Assembly: GCA_963737365.1 (NCBI GenBank)
Contig: CAVTSD010000001.1
Coordinates: 1,550,001-1,614,000 of the forward strand
Direction: 5' to 3'
Source of the DNA: Roseiarcus sp963737365
GTDB taxonomy: Bacteria > Pseudomonadota > Alphaproteobacteria > Rhizobiales > Beijerinckiaceae
Length of the DNA stretch: 64,000 nt
Below the pieces are notes generated by a model, which saw only the letters and a program-made list of their open reading frames with translations, ran no database searches and was not told the origin of the DNA. A program made the position numbers and the translations under genes. Numbering within the stretch: position 1 is the first letter of the stretch; each line of letters opens with the position of its first letter. Shown piece by piece: positions 55,528 to 64,000 of this stretch.

Positions 55528-55960
55528 GAGAAGCATCCTCCTCTCACAATCTTAGTTTGCCCTAACGCGCGCGTCTATGTCGTGGGCGGCTCTCAGCTTC
55601 CTGCAAACCTTTCCGCGCAGCAAGTACCCGTCCGATTCGAACGGCTGCTCTCCGCCCACTGTCCCGTCCACCGACTTCCTCCGGCCTTTGGGGCAGACAA
55701 TTGCAACGGACGAACAAAGCAGGAATGACGGCTTTCGGCGCCGCAGCCCATTGAAATGGTCGCGATCGGATTTGGCAGGCGCGTCGATGACAAGGCCACG
55801 CCGCGGGAGGGCCGGCTCGCCCCACTTTTTAAGCGCGGAACTAAAACGGGTCTCAAGTCACTGAAAATATTGGGGCGTGCCGGTAAAATTGCGGCTAGAT
55901 CAGATCGCGCTCGGAACAAGGCGCGACCGGAGCCGCACTCTATAGCGCCTTGACACGCAC
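55528..55960. other. Gene-free 433-bp stretch
   Basis: Short frames exist on both strands but none has a convincing start, composition or family resemblance. It marks the edge between the low-GC islet and the native aroA region; GC content rises again across it. Confidence 0.5.
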
Positions 55961-57304
55961 CTACTTAAACTGCGCGCCAAGTCGCTCCATGCTGGGGCGG
56001 AAGTCCGGGAACGAAGTCGCGATCATCGCGACGTCGTCGACCGCCATCGGCTCAAGTGTCGCGAGACCCATGACAAGAAAGCTCATCGCGATCCGGTGAT
56101 CCAAGTGGGTCGCGGCCATTCCCCCGCCGCGCGGACGCCCGCCTTCGACGATCAGATCGTCGCCCTCGATGGCGTAGTCGACGCCAGCGGCTTTAAGCCC
56201 GGCGGCGACCGCGGCGAGGCGATCGCTTTCCTTCACTCGGAGTTCATGCAAACCGCGCATCCGCGTCGAGCCGTTGGCGAAGGAGGCTGCGACCGCCAGA
56301 ATCGGATATTCGTCGATCATCGAGGGCGCGCGCGCCGCGGGAACGTCGACGCCTTTAAGCGTGCCCGCGCGCACCCGCAGGTCCGCGACTTCCTCGCCGC
56401 CTTCGACGCGCTTGTCGAGCGTCTCGATATGGGCGCCCATCTCCTTCAGGGTCTTGAGGAGCCCAGTCCTCAGCGGGTTCATCATCATTCCCTCAATGAC
56501 GATGTCCGAGCCGGGAACGATCAGAGCCGCGACGAGGGGGAACGCCGCCGAAGAAGGGTCGCCCGGAACGACCACATTCGTCGGGCGCAATTCCGGCCGG
56601 CCGACGAGCGTGATCCGTCGCCCTTCGCCCTCGGCAGCGACAGCGACCTCGGCGCCGAAATAGGCCAGCATTTTCTCCGTATGATCGCGCGAGGCCTCGC
56701 TTTCGATCACGGTCGTCGCGCCCGGCGCGTTGAGGCCGGCGAGCAGGACGGCCGATTTGATCTGCGCCGAGGCGACTGGCGTGCGATATTCGATTGGAGC
56801 GGGTTCGCGGGCGCCCTTGAGCACGATCGGGCAGCGCCCGCCTTCGGCTTCGGAGAGGACCTGCGCGCCCATGAGCCTCAGTGGATCGAGGATGCGTCGC
56901 ATCGGCCGTTTGCGGAGCGAAGCGTCGCCGTCGAAGGTCGCGGTGATACCGTGGCCGCCGACGACGCCCATCATCAGGCGGCAGCCGGTTCCGGCGTTGC
57001 CGAAGTCGAGCGCTTCGCGCGGGGGCAGGAGCGCGCCGATGCCAGGGCCGCGAATTCGCCAGGCGCCCGGCGCGAGACGCTCGGTGACCGCGCCCAAGGC
57101 CTGGCAAGCCCTGCCGGTCCTGAGCACATCGTCGCCCTCGAGCAGTCCCTCAACCTTCGTCTCGCCGCAGGCGAGAAGGCCAAGCAGAAACGCGCGATGC
57201 GAGATCGACTTGTCGCCCGGAGGACGGATGCGCCCTTTGAGCGGGCGCGCGCGCTTGGCGGTGAGCGGCGAGGCTACGGATTGATGCGCCGAATGCGTTG
57301 ACAC
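55961..57304 (-). CDS. aroA: 3-phosphoshikimate 1-carboxyvinyltransferase (class II)
   Basis: 447 residues from GTG 57304. It makes EPSP in the shikimate pathway. PPGDKSISHRAFLLGLLA, LDFGNAGTGCRLMMGVVGG, SAQIKSAVLLAGLNAPGATT, RDHTEKMLAYFGAEV, NVVVPGDPSSAAFPLVAALI and APSMIDEYPILAVAASFANG are those of class II (Agrobacterium CP4-like) enzymes. The residue after GNA is Gly, where CP4 has Ala, so the glyphosate-insensitive substitution is absent. Cytoplasmic. Confidence 0.95.
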   Translation of the reverse strand: MSTHSAHQSVASPLTAKRARPLKGRIRPPGDKSISHRAFLLGLLACGETKVEGLLEGDDVLRTGRACQALGAVTERLAPGAWRIRGPGIGALLPPREALDFGNAGTGCRLMMGVVGGHGITATFDGDASLRKRPMRRILDPLRLMGAQVLSEAEGGRCPIVLKGAREPAPIEYRTPVASAQIKSAVLLAGLNAPGATTVIESEASRDHTEKMLAYFGAEVAVAAEGEGRRITLVGRPELRPTNVVVPGDPSSAAFPLVAALIVPGSDIVIEGMMMNPLRTGLLKTLKEMGAHIETLDKRVEGGEEVADLRVRAGTLKGVDVPAARAPSMIDEYPILAVAASFANGSTRMRGLHELRVKESDRLAAVAAGLKAAGVDYAIEGDDLIVEGGRPRGGGMAATHLDHRIAMSFLVMGLATLEPMAVDDVAMIATSFPDFRPSMERLGAQFK

Positions 57305-57479
57305 CTGGGACCTTCCTCGGCCGGGGCGAACGACCGCGGCGCCCAGCGGAGCGCGCTCCTATCATCGACGCTGGAAACTGTCGACAAGCGTCCCATATGG
57401 CGCATTGACAGGGCGGGAGGCGACGACTAACCGAAACCCCCGCCGAAATTCGTCCTCCACTCACCGGGAATAGATCGCC

Positions 57480-57863
57480 TTGGCCAAGCCCGAACTCGGA
57501 AACAAACATCAGTGCCAGAATTGCGGCGCCAAATTCTTTGATCTCAACAAGGACCCGATCGTCTGCCCGAAATGCGGAACCGTGTTCCAGGGCGCGCCGC
57601 GCGCGCGGGCGGCGGCCAAGGCCGAAGAGGAAGAAGAGGACATTGAGGTTGTCGCGCCCGCCGGCGTCGAGGTCGTCTCGCTCGACGAGGTCGAGGCGGG
57701 CGAGGAGAAGGCAGCCGCCGAGCCGGTTGTCGACGACATCGATGTCGAGGACGACGCCGAGGACGACACGGCGGACGACCCTTTCCTGGAAGAAGAAGAG
57801 GAGGATGACGATGACGTCACCAACCTCATCGACGGCGACATCGCGCCCGACGAAGAAACCTGA
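57480..57863 (+). CDS. FYDLN acid-rich zinc-ribbon protein (TIGR02300)
   Basis: 127 residues from TTG 57480. The N-terminal zinc ribbon has two CxxC pairs (CQNCGAKFFDLNKDP and CPKCGTVF), followed by an Ala/Glu section and a very acidic tail (VDDIDVEDDAEDDTADD, LEEEEEDDDD). Widespread small alphaproteobacterial family of unknown role, often upstream of tRNA-Ala, as here. Divergent from aroA. Confidence 0.9.
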   Translation: MAKPELGNKHQCQNCGAKFFDLNKDPIVCPKCGTVFQGAPRARAAAKAEEEEEDIEVVAPAGVEVVSLDEVEAGEEKAAAEPVVDDIDVEDDAEDDTADDPFLEEEEEDDDDVTNLIDGDIAPDEET

Positions 57864-58007
57864 GGCTCGGCTGATTTAAGACCCTGCGCCGATGAGCAGC
57901 TGCTTTTTTGGCTTGCGGCCCTTGTGGACGCCGCAAGTTTGCGGTTATACCCCACGCCCTTGGAAGACGCGCTTTGCCCCAATCGAAGCGCGACATGTTT
58001 GGAAAAC

Positions 58008-58406
<399 letters not shown>

Positions 58407-59147
58407 ATGATTGATCGTACGAGCGCGAAGCTCACCGACTTCAAGGCCCTGACCTTCGATTGCTACGGCACGCTGATCGACTGGGAAACGGGCATGGTCG
58501 AGGCGCTCAAACCTCTAACCAGCAAGGCCTCGCGCAAGCTCACTCGCGATAATATTCTCGAAGCGCATGCGCGCCACGAATCCTCGCAGCAGGTCCAAAC
58601 GCCGACCAAAGTCTATCGCGACTTGCTGGTTGCGGTTTATCGGCGCCTCGCGGAAGAGTGGGGCGTTACGGTCAGCTGGAACGATTGCCTTGCTTATGGC
58701 CGGTCAGTTCGGAACTGGCCGGCCTTCGCCGACACCGTCGCGTCGCTTCAATATCTCAAGCGACACTACAAGCTCGCGATCCTGTCGAACGTCGACAACG
58801 AAAGCTTTTCCTTCAGCAACGAAAAGCTGGGCGTCGATTTCGACGCGATCTACACCGCCGAGGATTGCGGCTCGTACAAGCCCTCGCCTCGCAATTTCGA
58901 GTACATGCTTGCCAAGATCGCGACGCTCGGGATCGAGAAAAGCGAGATCCTGCACACCGCCGAAAGCCTTTTCCACGACCACGGACCAGCGAACGAGCGG
59001 GGGCTTGCCTCCTGCTGGATTCATCGGCGGCATGGCCAGGAGGGCTCGGGCGCGGCCATGCCTCTCGTGAGGACGCCTAGGTACGACTTCCGCTTTGAGA
59101 GTTTAGGCGACTTCGTCAAAGCGCATCAGCAAACTTTGACGTCCTGA
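58407..59147 (+). CDS. HAD-superfamily hydrolase (2-haloacid dehalogenase-like)
   Basis: 246 residues. HAD motifs: ALTFDCYGTLIDWETGMVEA (nucleophile Asp), KLAILSNVDNESFSFSNEKL (motif II), and EDCGSYKPSPRNFEYMLAKI (motif III Lys), with FHDHGPANERGLASCW near the C-terminus. It resembles type II haloacid dehalogenases, but the family also contains phosphatases, so the reaction is uncertain. Its stop overlaps the csaA start by one base. Confidence 0.87.
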   Translation: MIDRTSAKLTDFKALTFDCYGTLIDWETGMVEALKPLTSKASRKLTRDNILEAHARHESSQQVQTPTKVYRDLLVAVYRRLAEEWGVTVSWNDCLAYGRSVRNWPAFADTVASLQYLKRHYKLAILSNVDNESFSFSNEKLGVDFDAIYTAEDCGSYKPSPRNFEYMLAKIATLGIEKSEILHTAESLFHDHGPANERGLASCWIHRRHGQEGSGAAMPLVRTPRYDFRFESLGDFVKAHQQTLTS

Positions 59148-59485
59148 TGGACAAGTCGCCCATCGTCTATGACGAATTCGCCAAGGTCGACATGCGCGTT
59201 GGCCGCATTGTCACAGTCAAGCCTTTCGAGCGCGCGCGCAATCCCTCCTACAAGGTCGAGATCGACGTGGGCCCGCTTGGCAGGAAATGGTCGAGCGCCC
59301 AGATCACCAATTACTCCGAGGCTGAGCTTGTCGGTCGCCTGGTTGTCTGTGTCGTCAACATGCCGCCGCGCGACATCGCCGGCTTTCAGTCTGAAGTGCT
59401 CATCCTCGGAGCGAAGAATGCGCGTTCCGAGGTCATCCTTTTGTCGCCGCTCGCCGAGGTCGCTCTTGGGGAAGAAGTATTCTGA
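59147..59485 (+). CDS. csaA: CsaA-like tRNA-binding-domain chaperone
   Basis: 112 residues, single OB-fold tRNA-binding domain: EFAKVDMRVGRIVTVKPFER, ARNPSYKVEIDVGPLGRKWS, SAQITNYSEAELVGRLVVCV, VNMPPRDIAGFQSEVLILGA. This is the CsaA pattern, a secretion-related chaperone/export factor. Translationally coupled to the HAD hydrolase. Cytoplasmic. Confidence 0.9.
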   Translation: MDKSPIVYDEFAKVDMRVGRIVTVKPFERARNPSYKVEIDVGPLGRKWSSAQITNYSEAELVGRLVVCVVNMPPRDIAGFQSEVLILGAKNARSEVILLSPLAEVALGEEVF

Positions 59486-59633
59486 TTTAAGCTCGCGCAA
59501 GGCGACGGGCAGGGCGCACGTAGCCCAGAGCTTGATTTGCCGCCACGGCGCCCCTTAAGACAATCGTCCGCGCCGAGTCGTGCGAGAGAATAATAAGGGT
59601 GCTCGTCCGTCGACGGGCTGGGGAGGCTAATAA

Positions 59634-61240
59634 GTGTTCAAACAATTGCTTACGCCGGTCGCCGGCAGCCTGCCGCTGTCGTTCATCGTGGCGGCGCTCC
59701 CGGTCGCGGCGGTTCTCGTTCTGCTTGGCGTCTTGCGCCGGCCGGCGTGGCAGGCCTCGCTCGCAGGAACTCGTGGTCGGCCTTATCATCGCGATTGCGG
59801 TATGGGACTTCCCGGTTTCTCTCGCCCTGAACTCCGTCGCCGCCGGTGCGGTCTTCGCGCTGTGGCCGGTCATGTGGATCGTCGTCAACGCGCTTCTGCT
59901 CTATAACATCGCCGTTGAGTTCGAAGCGCTTCGACGCCTTTCGGGCTTGGGTTCTCAATCATCTTCCCAATGATCGCCGGGTCGTGCTGGTGGTGATCGG
60001 CTTCTGCTTCGGCGCGCTTTTGGAAGGCATCGCCGGCTTTGGAACGCCGGTAGCGATTACGTCGTCGCTTCTCATTCTCGTGGGCTTCCCGGCGCTCGAA
60101 GCGCTGGTGTTCACGCTGATCTTCAACACCGCGCCCGTCGCCTTCGGCGCGCTTGGCGTTCCGGTGACGACGCTTGGCGCGGTCACAGGGCTGCCTGCCG
60201 GAACCCTCGGCGCCATGATTGGCCGCCAACTGCCATTCATCGCGCTTTTGCTGCCTTTCTACGTGATGGGCCTTTACGGCGGCGCCCGTTCCCTCAAGGC
60301 GCTGTGGCCGGTGCTTCTGGTCGCCGGCGGCTCGTTCGCGCTCTCTCAGTTCATCTCCTCAAACTTTATCAACTACGCTTTGACTGACGTCCTGGCGTCG
60401 CTCGGTTCGCTGATCGTGACGCTCCTGTTCCTGCAGGTGTGGAAGCCGGCGCCCGATCCCGAGTTTGCTGTGAGGGTGGATGCCAACCTGCTCCGTGCGC
60501 AATCGAACGTGGGCCCATGGCAAGGCTGGCTCCCCTGGCTCATCGTGACCGCAGTCGTCATCGTGTGGACGACGCTCGAGATCTTCAAGATCGGCGCCCA
60601 GGCGATTCATTGGCCGGGCCTCGACAAGGCGGTCTCGATCACGCTCTACAACGACAAGCCTTATGCGGCGGTTTGGGGTTTCCAACCTCTTGCAACGGGA
60701 ACGGCGATCCTGCTCGCAGCGATCATCACCGCGATTGTGGTCAAAATGAACGTCGGGGACTTTTTCCAGTGCATCGCCCGCACGATCAAACAGGCCTGGA
60801 TCGCCATCCTGACCGTCTGTCTCATCATTGGCCTCGCCTATCTCATGAACTATTCCGGCATGGCCTACACGCTCGGCCTCGGGGTCGCCTCGGTCGGGCA
60901 TCTGTTCGTCATCCTTTCGCCCTTTCTCGGGTGGGTGGCGGTCGCGCTGTCGGGCAGCGACACTTCCGGCAACGCGCTGTTCGGAAACCTTCAGGTGGTG
61001 GCGGCGAAGCAGCTCGACCTCAATCCGGTGCTGTTCGCCGCGGCCAATTCATCGGGCGGCGTCATGGGCAAGATGATCTCGCCGCAGAATATCGCGACGG
61101 GCGTCTCGGTCACGGATCTGCGCGGCCAGGAGGGCGTCGTGTTCGCGCGCACCTTTTGGCATAGCGTCATTCTGACTCTGATCCTCGGCGTGCTGGTCGC
61201 GCTGCAGCAGTTCGTCTTCCCAGGCATGATCCCGCACTGA
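59634..61240 (+). CDS. lctP: L-lactate permease (two frameshifts in assembly)
   Basis: Proton-coupled lactate/glycolate importer, about 12 or more membrane helices. Three frames are needed: LLTPVAGSLPLSFIVAALPV to QASLAG, then LVVGLIIAIAVWDFPVSLAL to LLLYNIAVE, then KRFDAFRAWVLNHLPNDRRV to the C-terminus. The breaks are an extra base at 59768/59769 (expected GGACTC reads GGAACTC) and at 59920/59921 (GAGTC reads GAGTTC). Corrected, it has 534 residues, close to other LctP proteins. GTG start with GGGAGG upstream. Both sites are GANTC on one strand, so errors are likely. Confidence 0.88.
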
Positions 61241-61244
61241 CGGG

Positions 61245-62582
61245 CTATTGCTGACAGAAGACGGCGACGAGCGCCTTCCGCTCGCGAGCCGCGATGTCGC
61301 CGGCGCTGAGCGAAGCAGGTCCCTCTGAGGCGCCTTCGCTGGCGCCGAGAAAGGCGCGAAGCGCGCCCGGCGCGATGAGGGCGTGTGGGGCGGCGAGGGC
61401 GAGACCGGCGACGCGTTTCGGCTCGCCGTCGATCGGCGCCATGAGGCCAACCAGCGCCCCGCTTCGATCGAAAACCGGGCCGCCGCTGGCGCCCTTGTCC
61501 ACGGCGGCGGTCAAAACCGGCCGCGCGTCGCTGCCCGTCAACGTGGCCGAGCTTGCCGCAAGATGTGATCCGTCGAACGCGAGGACGACAAGGTCATGCG
61601 TGGGCGCGCCGAGCCGGGGCGCTTCGCCGTTCGCGGCGAAGTCTCCCGTGATGATCGCCAGTCCCGTTGCAGCGTCGGCCCGCTCGATCTGCACTGGCTT
61701 CCCGGTGACGGTCGGATTCAGGCATCCGTTCGCCTTGAGCGCGGTCAGCGCTTTGCCGGGCGCGACGATAAGCGCGGTCGCGTTTGGTTGTGGAACAGTA
61801 AGGGGCGTTGGGCTCGAGCCGGAAGGCGCGACGGGATCGGCCTTCGCGCTGGCTCCCAGCCCTGCGACAGTTTCGGGAAACGGCTCGAAAGAATTGGCGA
61901 CGGCGATCGCTATTCGGTCGAGGGTGGCGCTTTGCGAAGTCGGATAGGCGAAGGTGAAGCCGCGCAGCGGCGGATGAGCCGTCGGGTTCTTGTCGAAGCG
62001 GGAATAGAACTTGACCATCCCATCCTGCCCCGAGACGACGAAGAAAGCGTCTGGCTTGATGGCCTTATAGGCGATCCTGCGAGCGGGCGTCGCCGCGGAG
62101 AGACGCGCGTAGAGGGCGCCAAGATCCGAGTCGACGTTCGAGGCGAAGTCGAGCCTCGCGCCCGAGCGCGTGTTGAGCACTTTCAGCGGCGCGCCAAACC
62201 TGGCGCCAGTCTTTGGGTCGCTTACGACTTGGAACCCCACTGCGTCCCGCGCCTTCTGAGCTGCGGTGAGCAGAGCCGTGAGCTCAGGGGTGGACAGGCT
62301 CCCATCGGCGGGCGCTTTGAGGCTCGCCTGGAAGGCGAGGATCGCATCCCGCGTTCGCTTGCCGAAGTCGCCGTCGTTGACGCCAACGTAAAATCCAAGC
62401 CAGACAAGCGCCTCCTGCGCCGCCTTGCGTGTCGTCACCGGCAGCCCCATGAACGCCGCCTTCTGCGCCGCCATCGCGGCGTCGTCGGTGGAGGGCGCGG
62501 CTGTTGGCATTTGAGCCAAGGCGAGCGGAGACAAAAGGCTTAGGCCTACGGCGAAGACCAGACCGGCGAGCGCGCGCTTCAT
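61245..62582 (-). CDS. Secreted peptidoglycan-binding/trypsin-like protein with lost catalytic His
   Basis: 445 residues from ATG 62582 with a signal peptide (MKRALAGLVFAVGLSLLSPL, cleavage ALA). A PG_binding_1 domain follows (RKAAQEALVWLGFYVGVNDG, DFGKRTRDAILAFQAS), then a trypsin-like fold with the Ser motif KGASGGPVFDRSGALVGLMA and an Asp region (AATGLAIITGD). Where the usual TNAHVV would carry the catalytic His the sequence reads KALTALKANGCLNP, so proteolysis is doubtful. Periplasmic scaffold or sensor role is inferred. Divergent from the macroglobulin gene. Confidence 0.8.
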   Translation of the reverse strand: MKRALAGLVFAVGLSLLSPLALAQMPTAAPSTDDAAMAAQKAAFMGLPVTTRKAAQEALVWLGFYVGVNDGDFGKRTRDAILAFQASLKAPADGSLSTPELTALLTAAQKARDAVGFQVVSDPKTGARFGAPLKVLNTRSGARLDFASNVDSDLGALYARLSAATPARRIAYKAIKPDAFFVVSGQDGMVKFYSRFDKNPTAHPPLRGFTFAYPTSQSATLDRIAIAVANSFEPFPETVAGLGASAKADPVAPSGSSPTPLTVPQPNATALIVAPGKALTALKANGCLNPTVTGKPVQIERADAATGLAIITGDFAANGEAPRLGAPTHDLVVLAFDGSHLAASSATLTGSDARPVLTAAVDKGASGGPVFDRSGALVGLMAPIDGEPKRVAGLALAAPHALIAPGALRAFLGASEGASEGPASLSAGDIAARERKALVAVFCQQ

Positions 62583-62688
62583 GGTTTCTCCGAGCCGGCG
62601 GACCATCCGCAAGTCTGTCTTAGTATAAGGACGCTCCGACCGTGCTATATTCGCGGTGAGAAGCCTTGCGTCAATTTGGAAGTCGCCT

Positions 62689-64000
62689 ATGCGTCACGTC
62701 CTGCGCTTGCTCGCTGTCTTTCTGGTCGTGGTTGCGGGCGCCGCTGGCGCGGCCGAGACCAAGCCATTCGCCAGCGAGGATATGGCGAGCGACGCCGCGC
62801 GGCTCACGGAAGCCTTGCGCATTGCGACCGCTGCGATCGGCGCAGAGGTCAGAGGCAAAACGCCGCAGCAATTGCTGGTCGAGGCTGCGAGGGCCGTCGC
62901 TAGCGGCGACTTCGCCAGCGCCGAGAAGCTGGCAGGCGCGGCGATCAGTGCGGCGCCCAAGGATCCCGCCAACTGGCTCGCTCTCGCCGGAATTGCGGTC
63001 GCGGCGGACGACGCCAAGGCAAATGACCGCTACGATTTCGTAACCCGCGGCGCGACGGCGGCATACGCCGCCTATCAGCATTCGACGACGCCGGACGCGC
63101 AGGCCGCGGCGCTGGCCGTGCTCGCCGATCTGCTCGCGCGCCACGAGCAATGGCGCCCCGCGCTCGACGCTTTGAAGGCCTCGCTCGACCGTCGCGATTC
63201 GATCGATGTGCGCAAGGCTTACGAGGCGATGCGGGCCGAGCATGGCTTCCGCATTCTCGACTACAAAGTCGACAACGAATCCGCGCTTCCTCGCGTCTGC
63301 TTCAATTTCTCTGAAGCTCTCGCGCGACGCACCGATTTTTCGCCCTATGTCGCGGTATCCGGATCGTCGGAGACGGCGATCTCGAATGAGGATCAGCAGA
63401 TCTGCGTCGAAGGCCTCAAACACGGCGAGCGTTACGCGATCGTGCTGCGTCAAGGGCTGCCCTCGGCCGTCGGCGAATCGCTGCTTAAGTCGGCCGACTA
63501 CGAGATCTACGTGCGCGATCGCTCCCCACAGGCGCATTTTGCCGGCCGGGCCTACGTGCTGCCGCGCGAGGGCCAGAAGGGCGCGCCGCTTGTCACCGTC
63601 AACACGGCGAAAGTCTCGATCGACGTCTATCGCGTTGGCGATCGCAATCTGCTCGCGACCGTCAATCGCGACGACTTTCTCAAACCCATCAACTCGTCGC
63701 GGGCCCAGGAGATCGCCGCAGAGGACGGAGCGAAAGTCTGGAGTGGGACGATGGACGTCGCCTCCGCGCTCAACCAGGACGTCGTGACCGACTTTTCCGT
63801 GCTTGACGCCGTCGGCAAACTCCAGCCCGGCGTTTATGTCGTGACCGCCCGGCCGTGGAAAGGCGCGGCGAATCCCGCCGACACGAGCGCGGAGGAGAGC
63901 GTGCAGCTTGCGGCGCAATGGATGGTCGTCTCCGATCTTGGCCTGACCGCGATCTCGGGCGACGATGGCGTGCATGCGCTCGTCCAATCCTTGGGCTCCG
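62689..64000 (+). CDS. Alpha-2-macroglobulin family protein, N-terminus (partial)
   Basis: 437 residues open to the window edge. Signal peptide MRHVLRLLAVFLVVVAGAAG (cleavage near GAA), a helical TPR-like part (ASAEKLAGAAISAAPKDPAN, QWRPALDALKASLDRRD), then the region HGFRILDYKVDNESALPRVC and FNFSEALARRTDFSPYVAVS that opens bacterial alpha-2-macroglobulins, periplasmic protease traps. The thioester and bait regions are beyond the window. Divergent neighbour is the degenerate protease-like gene, 106 bp away. Confidence 0.85.
   Translation, partial: MRHVLRLLAVFLVVVAGAAGAAETKPFASEDMASDAARLTEALRIATAAIGAEVRGKTPQQLLVEAARAVASGDFASAEKLAGAAISAAPKDPANWLALAGIAVAADDAKANDRYDFVTRGATAAYAAYQHSTTPDAQAAALAVLADLLARHEQWRPALDALKASLDRRDSIDVRKAYEAMRAEHGFRILDYKVDNESALPRVCFNFSEALARRTDFSPYVAVSGSSETAISNEDQQICVEGLKHGERYAIVLRQGLPSAVGESLLKSADYEIYVRDRSPQAHFAGRAYVLPREGQKGAPLVTVNTAKVSIDVYRVGDRNLLATVNRDDFLKPINSSRAQEIAAEDGAKVWSGTMDVASALNQDVVTDFSVLDAVGKLQPGVYVVTARPWKGAANPADTSAEESVQLAAQWMVVSDLGLTAISGDDGVHALVQSLGS

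Overview
The window is high-GC chromosomal DNA, best read as an alphaproteobacterium of the order Hyphomicrobiales (Beijerinckiaceae/Methylocystaceae/Bradyrhizobium-like). The evidence is gene content: an EipA/DUF1134 protein, an acidic FYDLN zinc-ribbon protein, a class II EPSP synthase, TPR-fused class III cyclases, LigAB-type protocatechuate genes and rhizobial REP-like palindromes. No phage, plasmid core, CRISPR array or complete insertion sequence was seen.

Layout. 1-760: start of an exported protein, then a long leader with copy 1 of a dispersed repeat. 762-3113: glutaryl-CoA dehydrogenase plus a class III CoA-transferase (lysine/glutarate end-pathway). 3156-7363: LOG protein, Fe-type superoxide dismutase, stress proteins and an NfeD/SPFH pair. 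7522-11085: sugar-type ABC importer. 11318-16751: YgfZ, a dihydroorotase-like protein with an altered metal site, MaoC/SDR, flavin reductase, nitrilase. 16918-21457: lipoprotein hydrolase, folC-recQ. 21750-23945: large secreted repeat protein. 24338-26333: aminotransferase, REP element and a vapC remnant. 26365-30398: ligK-ligI-ligA-ligB-ligC, the protocatechuate 4,5-cleavage operon; its hydratase ligJ sits apart at 34912-35940, beyond a TetR/GST pair and copy 2 of the repeat. 36005-45796: EipA, a TPP enzyme/aldolase/FAD-oxidoreductase cluster, a cyclase, an aminoadipate-semialdehyde-type dehydrogenase and an EpsI-domain protein. 46056-54043: acyl-CoA ligase, aldo/keto reductase, methyltransferase, MFS exporter, RpiR regulator with a divergent Gfo/Idh oxidoreductase. 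54148-55527: a lower-GC islet of three unknown genes. 55961-64000: aroA, FYDLN protein, tRNA-Ala, HAD hydrolase, CsaA, lactate permease, a degenerate protease-like protein and the start of an alpha-2-macroglobulin.

Main observations. Five genes (glutaryl-CoA dehydrogenase, cyclase, aldo/keto reductase, Gfo/Idh oxidoreductase, lactate permease) are broken by six single-base insertions. Every one turns an expected GANTC into GANTTC on one strand. GANTC is the CcrM methylation site of alphaproteobacteria, so these are most economically read as basecalling errors at methylated sites rather than real pseudogenes. The second item is a ~280-bp dispersed repeat (255-545 and 34581-34855) with a promoter-like head and a conserved perfect hairpin at its tail; it matches no element I recognise and could be a mobile non-coding RNA unit.

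Functionally the window is catabolic: aromatic acids through protocatechuate to pyruvate and oxaloacetate, lysine/glutarate to crotonyl-CoA, fatty acids, lactate and sugars, mixed with housekeeping genes (folC, recQ, aroA, sodB).
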